DNA of 64,000 bases from Oceanobacillus piezotolerans (GTDB lineage Bacteria; Bacillota; Bacilli; Bacillales; Amphibacillaceae), in the NCBI RefSeq assembly GCF_003665065.1, contig NZ_RCHR01000002.1, forward strand, positions 372,001 through 436,000, read 5' to 3'. Positions 43,439 to 51,936 of the stretch are shown here, piece by piece. The notes beneath the pieces are model-generated. The model had not been told where the DNA came from and searched no databases. It was given only the letters and a program-made list of their open reading frames with translations. Position numbers and translations under genes: made by a program. The stretch's first letter is position 1. The number at the start of each line of letters is the position of its first letter.

Positions 43439-44620
43439 TTAATTATCTTGCATAGATTTCTCATTAATTAACTCATATATTTTTGCTTCAAACTTATCTA
43501 ATAGATCCAAAACTCTTTGATCTGCAAATGGTAAAAGTTGTGTTAAAATCACTGCAGTAATCCTACTTGTTGGATCTATCCAAAAGAAAGTATTTCCCAA
43601 ACCAGCCCAAGATAAACTTCCAGCCTTTCTTCTTCCTTTAGCATCTTCTGTCGTTATAAGGAAGCCAAGCCCCCATTTTTTAATCATATCTGGAAAAGCT
43701 TCATATTCATTTGCTAAAGTTGGATTAACACTTTTCATCGTTGTTACATTAAATTCTCCAATTTGGTTTTTACACATTTCTTTAACTGTTTCCGTTTCTA
43801 GTATTCGCTTTCCATTATATATACCACCATGAAGGATCATCTGCAAAAATGTCGTGTAGTCTCTTGCCGTAGAATACAACCCCCCACCACCCATAAAAAA
43901 TTCAGGCTCTTGTGGGATTTCGAATGGAATTGGAGCTAATTCATCTACGTTACGTACATGCATACTTACTAGTCGCTCACGTTGTTCAGCTTGAATTACG
44001 AAATCCGTATCCGTCATTCCTAATGGTGTAAAAATATATTCTTGAAAATATGTTCTTAAATTCTTTCCCGAAACAGCTTCTATAGCCTTCCCTACCCAAT
44101 CAATATTAATGCCATATTCCCATTTTTCACCGGGATCAAAGGCAAGTGGAGTCAACAGCGATTCATTTTGCCCTTCTCTCATATCTAAGTTTTTCGCCTT
44201 AATATACTTCACCGTATTTTCATTACTGAAATGATACGTAAATCCAGCTGTATGTGTTAATAAGCGACGCAATGTAATTTGCCCTTTAGGATTTCTAAGA
44301 ATTGGTTCGCCATTGTCATCCGTTCCAACCATTACTTCTGTTTCATTTAGTTCGGGAAGTATTTTATTTAATGGTTGATCCAGAATCAGTTTTCCCTGCT
44401 CAACTAATTGCATGGCAGCAACAGAGGTAACTGCTTTCGTCATGGAAGCAATCCAAAAAACCGTGTCCGTAGTCATCATTTCACCATTAGCTACATTCCG
44501 CTTTCCAAAAGTTCCTTCATAAATAACCTCATCATCACCTGCTACATAAGCAACAACACCTGGAACATCAGAATCCGCAACTACTTTTGTTAGAAGGTCA
44601 TCTAGTTTACTAGATTTCAT
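43439..44620 (-). CDS. Serine beta-lactamase-fold esterase (family VIII type)
   Basis: A 393-aa protein of the class C beta-lactamase/EstB fold. The nucleophile motif is S59-M-T-K62 and the general base Tyr is probably Y169 in WEYGINIDW; the C-terminal SWAGLGNTFFWIDP matches related esterases. No signal peptide is visible, so it is cytoplasmic. It lies 30 bp behind the Baeyer-Villiger monooxygenase, whose ester or lactone product it could hydrolyse. AGAGGAGGAG precedes the ATG. Confidence 0.9.
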   Translation of the reverse strand: MKSSKLDDLLTKVVADSDVPGVVAYVAGDDEVIYEGTFGKRNVANGEMMTTDTVFWIASMTKAVTSVAAMQLVEQGKLILDQPLNKILPELNETEVMVGTDDNGEPILRNPKGQITLRRLLTHTAGFTYHFSNENTVKYIKAKNLDMREGQNESLLTPLAFDPGEKWEYGINIDWVGKAIEAVSGKNLRTYFQEYIFTPLGMTDTDFVIQAEQRERLVSMHVRNVDELAPIPFEIPQEPEFFMGGGGLYSTARDYTTFLQMILHGGIYNGKRILETETVKEMCKNQIGEFNVTTMKSVNPTLANEYEAFPDMIKKWGLGFLITTEDAKGRRKAGSLSWAGLGNTFFWIDPTSRITAVILTQLLPFADQRVLDLLDKFEAKIYELINEKSMQDN

Positions 44621-44650
44621 TTATTACTCCTCCTCTAAAAAATTATCCGT

Positions 44651-46270
44651 TTACATATCTATTTCTCTCGAAGAAGCAGTAAATCCGTTGTATTCATCCA
44701 TTGCCTTAGATATTTGTTCCTGATACATAAGAAAATCTCCAGCATAACCCAAAATGGTTCGCGGTTTCCCTTCAATATTTGCACCATTAAACCAACTATC
44801 AACCTTTGAATAGAAAGACATTTCTCCTATTTCATTTATAAGATTGGTCCAGGATTCTTCTGCTACAGTCGTAGCCTCAATTACATTAACACCTTTTTCT
44901 TTAAAGTATGTTAAACAATCGTAAATCCGCTTAACCATTAATTCTGCAATTGGTGGGACGTTAACCCCTAATGGATAATGGCAACCCCCTAGTAAAAACA
45001 TATTCGGAAATCCATGGTTACATGCTCCAACAAAAGTTTTTAGATTTGCACCATTTTCCCACTTTTCATTCAATAGTAACCCGTTTCTACCACGGATATT
45101 CGCATCTCTAATTGGACCAATTCCTACATCAAAGCCACTTGCAAAAATAATTATATCCAGTTCATGTTCCTTTTCCGTCGTTCGTAAACCTCTTTCTGTA
45201 CCTTCAATAAATGGTGTTTTCTTTAAATTTACTAATGAAACATTATCACGATTATAGGTTTCAAAATAATCAATAGCTACAACAGGACGCTTTCCTCCAA
45301 TAAGATAATTGGGGAGTAAATTGTCTGCTGTTTCTGGATCGTTAACAATTTCTCTTATCTTCTTTCGTAAAAATTCTGTTAACGTATTATTCGCCTTTTC
45401 ATTTAACATTAAATCGTTATATGCAAATAAAAATTGAAACCCATTGGCTTCCTCCCAAAGTTGTTCGTAAAATCGATTTCGTTCCTCTGGTGTATCATCA
45501 AGTGCAGAATAATTCCTTAATATAGGAAAGGAAGGCATGCCGGTAGGATGCGCCCGAACTCGCTTCCTTAAAGAAGAAAAATTATCCTTTATTTCTTTTA
45601 TCTCTTTCTCCGTAAGTAAAGGGTTCTTAACAGGTAAAACATACTGTGCTGTGCGTTGAAAAACAGTGACATGAGCTGCCTCATTCGCAGTTTCTATAAT
45701 GGATTGAACACCACTAGAACCTGTTCCAATAACACCTATTCGTTTTCCTTTCAAATCTACTTTTTCATGCGGCCATCGACTAGTATGATATTTTTCACCC
45801 ACAAAGTTCTCCAAACCTTTAATATTAGGCGTATGAATGGTACTAAGACCACCAATTGCTGGAAAATAGTATTTAGCTAGGATAGCGCTTTCATTTAAAT
45901 GGATTCTCCACCTATTTATACTCTCATCATATTCTGCTGATTTAACTCTACTATTAAACTGAATATCGCGGCGAAGATCTAGCTTATCTACTACGTATTT
46001 CATATAATCTAATATTTCCGACTGCTCTGGATAAAAAGAGGACCAAATCCAACCTTTGTACAGTTCTTCTGAAAAAGTATAACTATAAAACTCGCTCGGC
46101 GTATCACATCGTGCCCCAGGGTAGCGATTCCAATACCAAGTACCACCAACCTCTTCCCCTGCTTCATATAAGCAAACAGAATATCCCCCTTCTCGCAATA
46201 AATGAGTCATATATATTCCGTAAAATCCAGCACCTACTACTACGGCATCTAATTCCAGAGTATTGACCAT
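44651..46270 (-). CDS. Baeyer-Villiger monooxygenase (type I)
   Basis: A 539-aa flavin monooxygenase with FAD motif GAGFYG (13-18), the Baeyer-Villiger fingerprint FVGEKYHTSRWP (156-167) and the NADPH motif GTGSSG (182-187). GGTWYWNRYPGARCDTPS is typical of cyclohexanone/phenylacetone-type enzymes. It inserts one oxygen beside a ketone carbonyl to give an ester or lactone, using NADPH and O2. The coupled downstream esterase and nearby dehydrogenases support a ketone catabolic role. TATAGGAGGG precedes the ATG. Substrate (cyclic, linear or steroid-like ketone) is unknown. Confidence 0.93.
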   Translation of the reverse strand: MVNTLELDAVVVGAGFYGIYMTHLLREGGYSVCLYEAGEEVGGTWYWNRYPGARCDTPSEFYSYTFSEELYKGWIWSSFYPEQSEILDYMKYVVDKLDLRRDIQFNSRVKSAEYDESINRWRIHLNESAILAKYYFPAIGGLSTIHTPNIKGLENFVGEKYHTSRWPHEKVDLKGKRIGVIGTGSSGVQSIIETANEAAHVTVFQRTAQYVLPVKNPLLTEKEIKEIKDNFSSLRKRVRAHPTGMPSFPILRNYSALDDTPEERNRFYEQLWEEANGFQFLFAYNDLMLNEKANNTLTEFLRKKIREIVNDPETADNLLPNYLIGGKRPVVAIDYFETYNRDNVSLVNLKKTPFIEGTERGLRTTEKEHELDIIIFASGFDVGIGPIRDANIRGRNGLLLNEKWENGANLKTFVGACNHGFPNMFLLGGCHYPLGVNVPPIAELMVKRIYDCLTYFKEKGVNVIEATTVAEESWTNLINEIGEMSFYSKVDSWFNGANIEGKPRTILGYAGDFLMYQEQISKAMDEYNGFTASSREIDM

Positions 46271-46310
46271 AAAGCCATCCCTCCTATATAAACATATTAT
46301 GAAATTGGAC

Positions 46311-46512
46311 CATTAATAAGTACAATTACTACTGTTGGAGCACCACAAAGCAGCCCCTTTTCATCAACTACGTTCAAAATTTTTAGAGAGTCTACTTTTC
46401 TTAAGCAAGCGGGTTGCTCTTAGTAGCGGTAATTGTCCAAACACTGCCCCAACGATTCGCATGAAACAGTGGTAATGTATGTAAATAAACATCATCATGC
46501 TTCACACTATGT
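46311..46512 (-). pseudogene. Acyl-CoA synthetase middle fragment
   Basis: The minus strand carries VKHDDVYLHTLPLFHANRWG, nearly the same as VKHDDVYLHTLPMFHANGWG in the intact gene at 31181, then stops and a frameshifted GLLCGAPTVV-like stretch. It lies 3' of the C-terminal fragment below, so the order is reversed relative to a normal gene. Confidence 0.8.
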
Positions 46513-46574
46513 AAGTAGTTTAATTAAATTAATTTAGTAGAAATAAAATGGTACGTTTTACATTCCTCTTTATA

Positions 46575-46897
46575 CTAAAACTTTCGTCCACTATTTTCCC
46601 AATACGGTTTTCTTAGCACTTTTTTATCAATTTTCCCATATGGAGTAGTAGGTAAAGAATCAATGAACCGAATTTCTTTTGGACATTTATATTTTGAAAG
46701 GTTCCTTTTACAATATTCAATTATTTCTTCCTCATTAACATTTTGTTTGGGTTTTAAAACAACCATAGCCATGACCGCTTCGCCCCAATCACTATGTGGA
46801 ACACCGAAAACTGCTACTTGATTTACCGAAGAATGTTTTTGTATTACATTTTGTACAAAGAGCAGATTATCAATTTCGTTATCTGCTCCTCTATCTT
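46575..46897 (-). pseudogene. Acyl-CoA synthetase C-terminal fragment
   Basis: About 107 codons run in frame from DRGADNEIDNLLFVQ through VAVFGVPHSDWGEA to the LPTTPYGKIDKKVLRK end, with a stop before the first residue. This is the mobile C-terminal domain of an AMP-forming ligase, with no N-terminal part. It is more like FadD-type ligases than the intact neighbour at 46944. Confidence 0.82.
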
Positions 46898-46943
46898 AAT
46901 TAGAACGCCCCAAATTTTTTTTAAATCTTTGCTTTTAATTCTT

Positions 46944-48566
46944 TCATTTTTCATACTCTCTTCTCTTTAATAAAGTCCGTTGGATTTTTCCACTTTGCGT
47001 TTTAGGTAATTCTTTTAAAAATTCTATTTCTCTTGGATACTGATGTTTAGAAAGTTTATTTTTTACAAATAAGCTCAACTCTTGTTTGAGGTCTTCAGAA
47101 GGCTCGTGCATATCATTTAGAACAATAAATGCTTTTACTATTTCTCCCTTTATTCCATCTGGCTTTCCTACTACTGCCGCTTCTAACACAACGGGGTGTT
47201 CCATAAGACTTGCCTCCACCTCAGTTGGTCCAATCCTATAACCAGCACTAGAAATAATATCATCAGCACGGCCTTGAAACCAAAAATAACCTTCCTCATC
47301 CTGTTTGGCAAGGTCACCTGTTAATAACCATTTACCCAATATCTTTTCTTTTAATTTCTCATCGTTATTCCAATACCCCCCAAAACATGCTTTTTCTCTA
47401 TTAGTTTCAACTGCTATTTGACCAGTCTCTCCCCTTTTAACAAGGTTACCTTTTTCATCAATTAATACAACCTGATATCCTGGAAGTGGCAATCCCATAG
47501 ACCCGGGCTTTATCTTCATATCAACAATATTATAGTTGTTCACTATATTACTAGTTTCTGTAGAACCATAATGATCATATATCGCTCTACCAAAGTTTTT
47601 CTCAAAAAATTTTACTACCTCACCATCTAATGGCTCACCTGCACTACTAAACTTACTTATTTTTATCCTATACTTTTTTAGTATTACCGTTCTGGCTGCC
47701 ATCATCATACGATAAGCTGTTGGAGTATATGCAAGGCTTGTAACATGGTATCTCTCAAAAACTTGATATAATTTTTCTACATCGAATCTTCCGTTATAAA
47801 GGACAACTCTTGCACCAAATTTTAATGGACCAAGTGTACAAGCAATTAATCCGAACGCCCACCCTAAGTCAGGACCGCCAAAGAAAATATCTTCTTCTTC
47901 TATGTGCATAGCATATTTAAAATAAGGATAAATACTGAATAAAGATTTCTGTTTCATGATTGCCCCTTTTGGTAACCCCGTTGTTCCTGATGTATATTGA
48001 ATAATAGCTGGTTCGTCGCCTAACGTTTTTTCTATTTCATGATTACACGAAAATGAATGTACATACTCCCAAAATGTTTTTCCGTCATCCGTTAGTCCAT
48101 CAGCTAATAGTACTTCAAATGATATATCTATTCCTTCTAGTTTCCTTTTTTGTTCTTCATTTGTTAATAGTAGTTTTACTCCACAATCTTTTATCCGGTG
48201 TAATATTGCATCCGGACCAAAAGCAGTAAATAATGGGACATATACTGCACCAATTTTCCAAGTGGCAATAAACATAATAACTAGTTCCATCTCTTTTCCT
48301 AATAGCCCTGCTATACGGTCTCCTTTTTTAATTCCCATTGATTTCATAGCATTAGCCATTCGATCAGATTCTTCTTTTAATTTCTTATAGGTCCACTCTT
48401 CTCTTTCACCTGATATATCTTCCCATTGGATTGCAACTCGGTTTGGATCTTTTGCCCAACGGTCACAAATCTCATAAGCAATATTAAATACTCCATTTGG
48501 GTTTCCAGAAAACTCCTTCTCTGCTTCATTCCATGAGAATTGTTTTATAAGTTCTTCATATTTCAC
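46944..48566 (-). CDS. Acyl-CoA synthetase (ACSM/acetyl-CoA synthetase-like), copy 1
   Basis: A 540-aa AMP-forming ligase. IQYTSGTTGLPKGAI (A3), DHYGSTETS (A5), WLLTGDLA (A7), GYRIGPTEVEASLMEHP and PKTQSGKIQRTLLKRRE (A10 lysine) are present. GGPDLGWAFGLI and the SSAGEPLDGEVV motif resemble medium-chain acyl-CoA and acetyl-CoA synthetases. GTG start after AAAGGAGAGG. It is highly similar to the ligase at 51937, and each has a paralogous binding-protein gene beside it. Acid specificity is unknown. Confidence 0.93.
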   Translation of the reverse strand: MKYEELIKQFSWNEAEKEFSGNPNGVFNIAYEICDRWAKDPNRVAIQWEDISGEREEWTYKKLKEESDRMANAMKSMGIKKGDRIAGLLGKEMELVIMFIATWKIGAVYVPLFTAFGPDAILHRIKDCGVKLLLTNEEQKRKLEGIDISFEVLLADGLTDDGKTFWEYVHSFSCNHEIEKTLGDEPAIIQYTSGTTGLPKGAIMKQKSLFSIYPYFKYAMHIEEEDIFFGGPDLGWAFGLIACTLGPLKFGARVVLYNGRFDVEKLYQVFERYHVTSLAYTPTAYRMMMAARTVILKKYRIKISKFSSAGEPLDGEVVKFFEKNFGRAIYDHYGSTETSNIVNNYNIVDMKIKPGSMGLPLPGYQVVLIDEKGNLVKRGETGQIAVETNREKACFGGYWNNDEKLKEKILGKWLLTGDLAKQDEEGYFWFQGRADDIISSAGYRIGPTEVEASLMEHPVVLEAAVVGKPDGIKGEIVKAFIVLNDMHEPSEDLKQELSLFVKNKLSKHQYPREIEFLKELPKTQSGKIQRTLLKRREYEK

Positions 48567-48756
48567 TTTTAACCTCTCCTTTGAAAATGAATTGGAGATA
48601 CTGCCGAAATAATAAATACATCAAATAATTTTGAGATGATGGAGAAAATTTTATCTTTATAACAGAAACTACACTGGCCTGTCTTCATAAAAAAAGCAAT
48701 AATGTAATTGGGTTCATTTCAAAATGCAAATATATATTTTTATACATTATTCATTT

Positions 48757-48791
48757 AAAGAAGAACAGAGACATGAGCCCTGTTCTTTTTT
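48757..48791 (-). terminator. Terminator of the binding-protein gene at 48804
   Basis: AAGAACAG and CTGTTCTT form the base of a hairpin whose minus-strand transcript ends in CTTCTTT. It starts about ten bases after the stop. Confidence 0.7.
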
Positions 48792-48803
48792 ACTTACCTT
48801 CCT

Positions 48804-50066
48804 TTATTCATAAGTTACTTTCTCAGTTTCAATATCATAATGCATTCTCTGTAATAATGAGTGATTGCCGTCTATTGCTTCCACTATAAATAGAGTTGTA
48901 TTTCCATAACGATGTTCTGGAGTATACGTAATAGATGGGTAGAATGTTTCTTCCCAATTCTCAAATGTATTCATTTGAGAAAGAAAATTCTCCCATGTTA
49001 ATTCGTCACCCGAACGCTTAACACCTTCTGCAAATATCTTAGCCATACTCCAGCCCTGTTCGGATAGAAAACCTAAATCAGACTCTGAAAAATCTTTCTT
49101 CATACGCTCCACATACAAGTCATAATCGACAACTTCACTTTTATCAACCGCTGTGTACTTAGTTGTAATTATTCCTTCCCAAACTTCCTCTCCAGCCACC
49201 TCAAATTGGTGCATATCTGCTCCTCCATTACTATTCACAAAAAAAGGAATCTCAGTTAGATTTCTGTTATACATTTCTTTCCTTAAATGTGCAGCAGGAC
49301 TTGGTGTAGAAAACATGAGAATTACATCAGGATCAGCATCTATTATCTTTTGTGTATGACTGGAAAAATCTACATCAGAAGCAAGAAATGGAATCTCTTC
49401 TGCAATTTCAATTTCTGGAAATTCTTCTAAAGCCTCTTTTGCATATGTTAAATTATCTATACCAAAATCATCATTTTGATATAAAAGCACCACCTTTTTA
49501 GCATCAAGTTTATCAGCTGTATAATGGACCATCATGTTTGTTTCTATTTTGTAATTAAAGGTTGTTGCAAAAAAAGTAGGGATAGGTGGTTCTACAAATT
49601 TATTTGCTCCAGTAGCCAAACCAACAACAGGTACACCTGATTCTTCTAAAAGAGATTGTGAAGCATTAATATTTGCAGTACCAAGTGCCCCCAACAAGGA
49701 AAACACCTTATCCTCTTCAATTAATCTCTGCATGTTTTGTAAAGTTTTTGAAGGTTGGTATTCATCATCATAGGCAATAAGTGTAATCTCTCTTCCATTA
49801 ATACCACCATTTTCATTTAAATGGTTAAAGTATGCCTGCATCCCTTTTCGTACATTATCATAGTCGGCAACAGGTCCAGTTTGCGGTGCTGAATTTCCAA
49901 CAATAATCTCATCATCTGTTACACCTTGTGCATACTTTGAACTATTAGAACTATTATCGTTTTGGCCACTACTCTCCACTGTTGTTCCATTCTGCGCACA
50001 GGCAGTTACAAAAAATAACATTACAATAACAAATAGTAATACAAATAACCTATTTAATGTTTTCAT
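48804..50066 (-). CDS. Liv-type ABC substrate-binding lipoprotein, copy 1 of island
   Basis: A 420-aa periplasmic-binding-protein-type I lipoprotein. The signal peptide ends in VTAC (cysteine 23). The start of the mature domain ITGVTDDEIIVGNSAPQTGP-like (here GVTDDEIIVGNSAPQTGPVA) and LLYQNDDFGIDNL are typical of HAAT-family LivJ proteins. It should bind a ligand outside the cell and deliver it to a Liv-type permease; none is adjacent, so it may share the one at the right edge. It is a close paralogue of the gene at 50632. Ligand unknown. Confidence 0.88.
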   Translation of the reverse strand: MKTLNRLFVLLFVIVMLFFVTACAQNGTTVESSGQNDNSSNSSKYAQGVTDDEIIVGNSAPQTGPVADYDNVRKGMQAYFNHLNENGGINGREITLIAYDDEYQPSKTLQNMQRLIEEDKVFSLLGALGTANINASQSLLEESGVPVVGLATGANKFVEPPIPTFFATTFNYKIETNMMVHYTADKLDAKKVVLLYQNDDFGIDNLTYAKEALEEFPEIEIAEEIPFLASDVDFSSHTQKIIDADPDVILMFSTPSPAAHLRKEMYNRNLTEIPFFVNSNGGADMHQFEVAGEEVWEGIITTKYTAVDKSEVVDYDLYVERMKKDFSESDLGFLSEQGWSMAKIFAEGVKRSGDELTWENFLSQMNTFENWEETFYPSITYTPEHRYGNTTLFIVEAIDGNHSLLQRMHYDIETEKVTYE

Positions 50067-50631
50067 TCTTCATTGCTCCTTAGTAGTTTTTTGGTCTAAA
50101 TAACGAATATAATATTCTGTACTCAATTACCCCACTCTTCGTAGTCCTAACATTCTGAAAATAATGTTGATAAGTAATTTCTTATTATAATTTTCCACTA
50201 GTTTTTCATATTTCTTATTCTTAAAAAATTTTCTTTTGTATATTACCAAATTGATCATAGTTGAAAGGCGTATGACTCGGATCTGTACTCATCCGAATTT
50301 ACTTCTAATCTCAAGCAATAATGGGATCGATAATCAATTTAAATTGAGCAACTAGCCTTTTGGAGATATAAAACTGAGATTTGTTTTTCATTTATTTGAG
50401 TTAAAATAAGATGGTATAATCCGTCCAGCTTTTCTTAGTTTCCATCCCATAATGTGGTGTGGAAGTCTTTGATTCCTATTAAAGATTTAATTTTACATCT
50501 TTTTTCTCTGTCTGAATGATCGAACAAATTATTAGCATAATACTTAAAATTTTATCATTCTAAGTTAACCCATTCTTCCCTTCATACATTTCCACTTTAA
50601 AGAACTATATTAATTTATACTTCTACTATTT
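50067..50631. other. 565-bp gene-free, AT-rich interval
   Basis: No reading frame with a ribosome binding site, terminator or recognised remnant was found. It should hold the promoter for the binding-protein gene at 50066 and the 3' end of the gene at 50632. I see no clear promoter. Confidence 0.6.
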
Positions 50632-51885
50632 CTATTGATATACAACTTCCTCTGTATCTGGATTATAATAAACTTGTTCTAATAAAGATAAATCATTATC
50701 CTTTGCTTCTACAATATATAGGGTAGTCATGCCATACCTATGTTCGGGAGTATAAGTTACCTCAGGGTAAAATGTTTCCTCCCAGCCATCGAAGGTTTCC
50801 ATAGTATTTATAAAGTTATCCCATGATAAATCATCCCCAGCACGTTCCAATGCTTCCACAAAGATTTTCCCAGTACTCCAGCCCCCTGCTGTCAAAAATC
50901 CGATAGTATCTTCAGAATAATCACTAGTTATCCTTTCAGCATACAAGTCATAATCAACTACTTGACTTTCATCAATTGCTACGTTTGTAGAAGTTATGAC
51001 TCCTTCCCAAACTTCTTCACCTGCTACATTAAACTGATTTAAATCTGCACCACCAGTAGTATTAACAATAAAAGGTATGTCTGTAGCATTCATATTGTAT
51101 AATTCCTTCCGTAACTGTGCTGCAGGTGCAGGTGTGCTAAACATAAGGATTGCATCTGGTTCAGAATTTAAAACCTTTTGGGTATGTGATGAAAAATCCG
51201 TATCTGACGCAAGAAATGGAACTTCTGCTGCAATTTCTACTTCGGGAAATTCTTCCAAAGCTTCTTTTGCATACGTTAGATTGTCCATTCCAAAATCATC
51301 ATTTTGATAAACTAAAGTAACTTTTTTAGCATTAAGTTTGTTAATCGCATAATCTACGAGCATTTTAGATTCAATTTTATAGTTAAATTGTGTCGCAAAA
51401 AAATTCTCAATTGGAGGGTTTACAAACTTGTCGGCGCCAGTATTTAACCCAACTACAGGAATTCCAGATTCAACTAATAGAGATTGAGCTGCATTAATGT
51501 TAGCTGTTCCTATTGGACCTATTAAAGCAAAAACTTTATCTTCTTCAATTAACCTTTGTGCATTTTGTAGTGATTTTGATGGTTGATATTGATCGTCATA
51601 AGCAATTAACTCAATTTCCCTACCATTTACTCCTCCATTCTCATTTACATAATCAATATAGGATTGTATTCCTTTCCGGACATTATCATATATAGCAACT
51701 GGACCAGTTTGCGGTGCTGAAGTTCCAACTATAATCTTATCGTCCGTAACTCCTTGTGCATTGCCATTCGTTGATTTATTCTCTTCACTATTCCCACTAG
51801 TGGATTCACTTTCTGCACAGGCAGACACAAAAAGAAGAAGAAGAATTAATATTAACACCTTATAAGTGTTCTGGATAAGTTGCAT
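50632..51885 (-). CDS. Liv-type ABC substrate-binding lipoprotein, copy 2 of island
   Basis: A 417-aa lipoprotein with VSAC at cysteine 23. It matches copy 1 nearly throughout (for example GVTDDKIIVGTSAPQTGPVA, then the shared DDFGMDNLTYAKEALEEFPEVEI region), so the two arose by duplication. It is read just after the ligase at 51937 (51-bp gap), with CGGAGGGGGAG before the ATG. The linked ligase suggests that the imported compound is a carboxylic acid that is then activated with CoA, which is inference. Confidence 0.88.
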   Translation of the reverse strand: MQLIQNTYKVLILILLLLFVSACAESESTSGNSEENKSTNGNAQGVTDDKIIVGTSAPQTGPVAIYDNVRKGIQSYIDYVNENGGVNGREIELIAYDDQYQPSKSLQNAQRLIEEDKVFALIGPIGTANINAAQSLLVESGIPVVGLNTGADKFVNPPIENFFATQFNYKIESKMLVDYAINKLNAKKVTLVYQNDDFGMDNLTYAKEALEEFPEVEIAAEVPFLASDTDFSSHTQKVLNSEPDAILMFSTPAPAAQLRKELYNMNATDIPFIVNTTGGADLNQFNVAGEEVWEGVITSTNVAIDESQVVDYDLYAERITSDYSEDTIGFLTAGGWSTGKIFVEALERAGDDLSWDNFINTMETFDGWEETFYPEVTYTPEHRYGMTTLYIVEAKDNDLSLLEQVYYNPDTEEVVYQ

Positions 51886-51936
51886 GAAAAGCTCCCCCTC
51901 CGAAATTATCTTAATATCTAGAATTAATACTTTTAT

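Noticed and set aside
46575..46772. A small intact 65-aa gene.
   Set aside because: The same frame runs upstream without a start and matches the C-terminal domain of an acyl-CoA synthetase, so it is a fragment.
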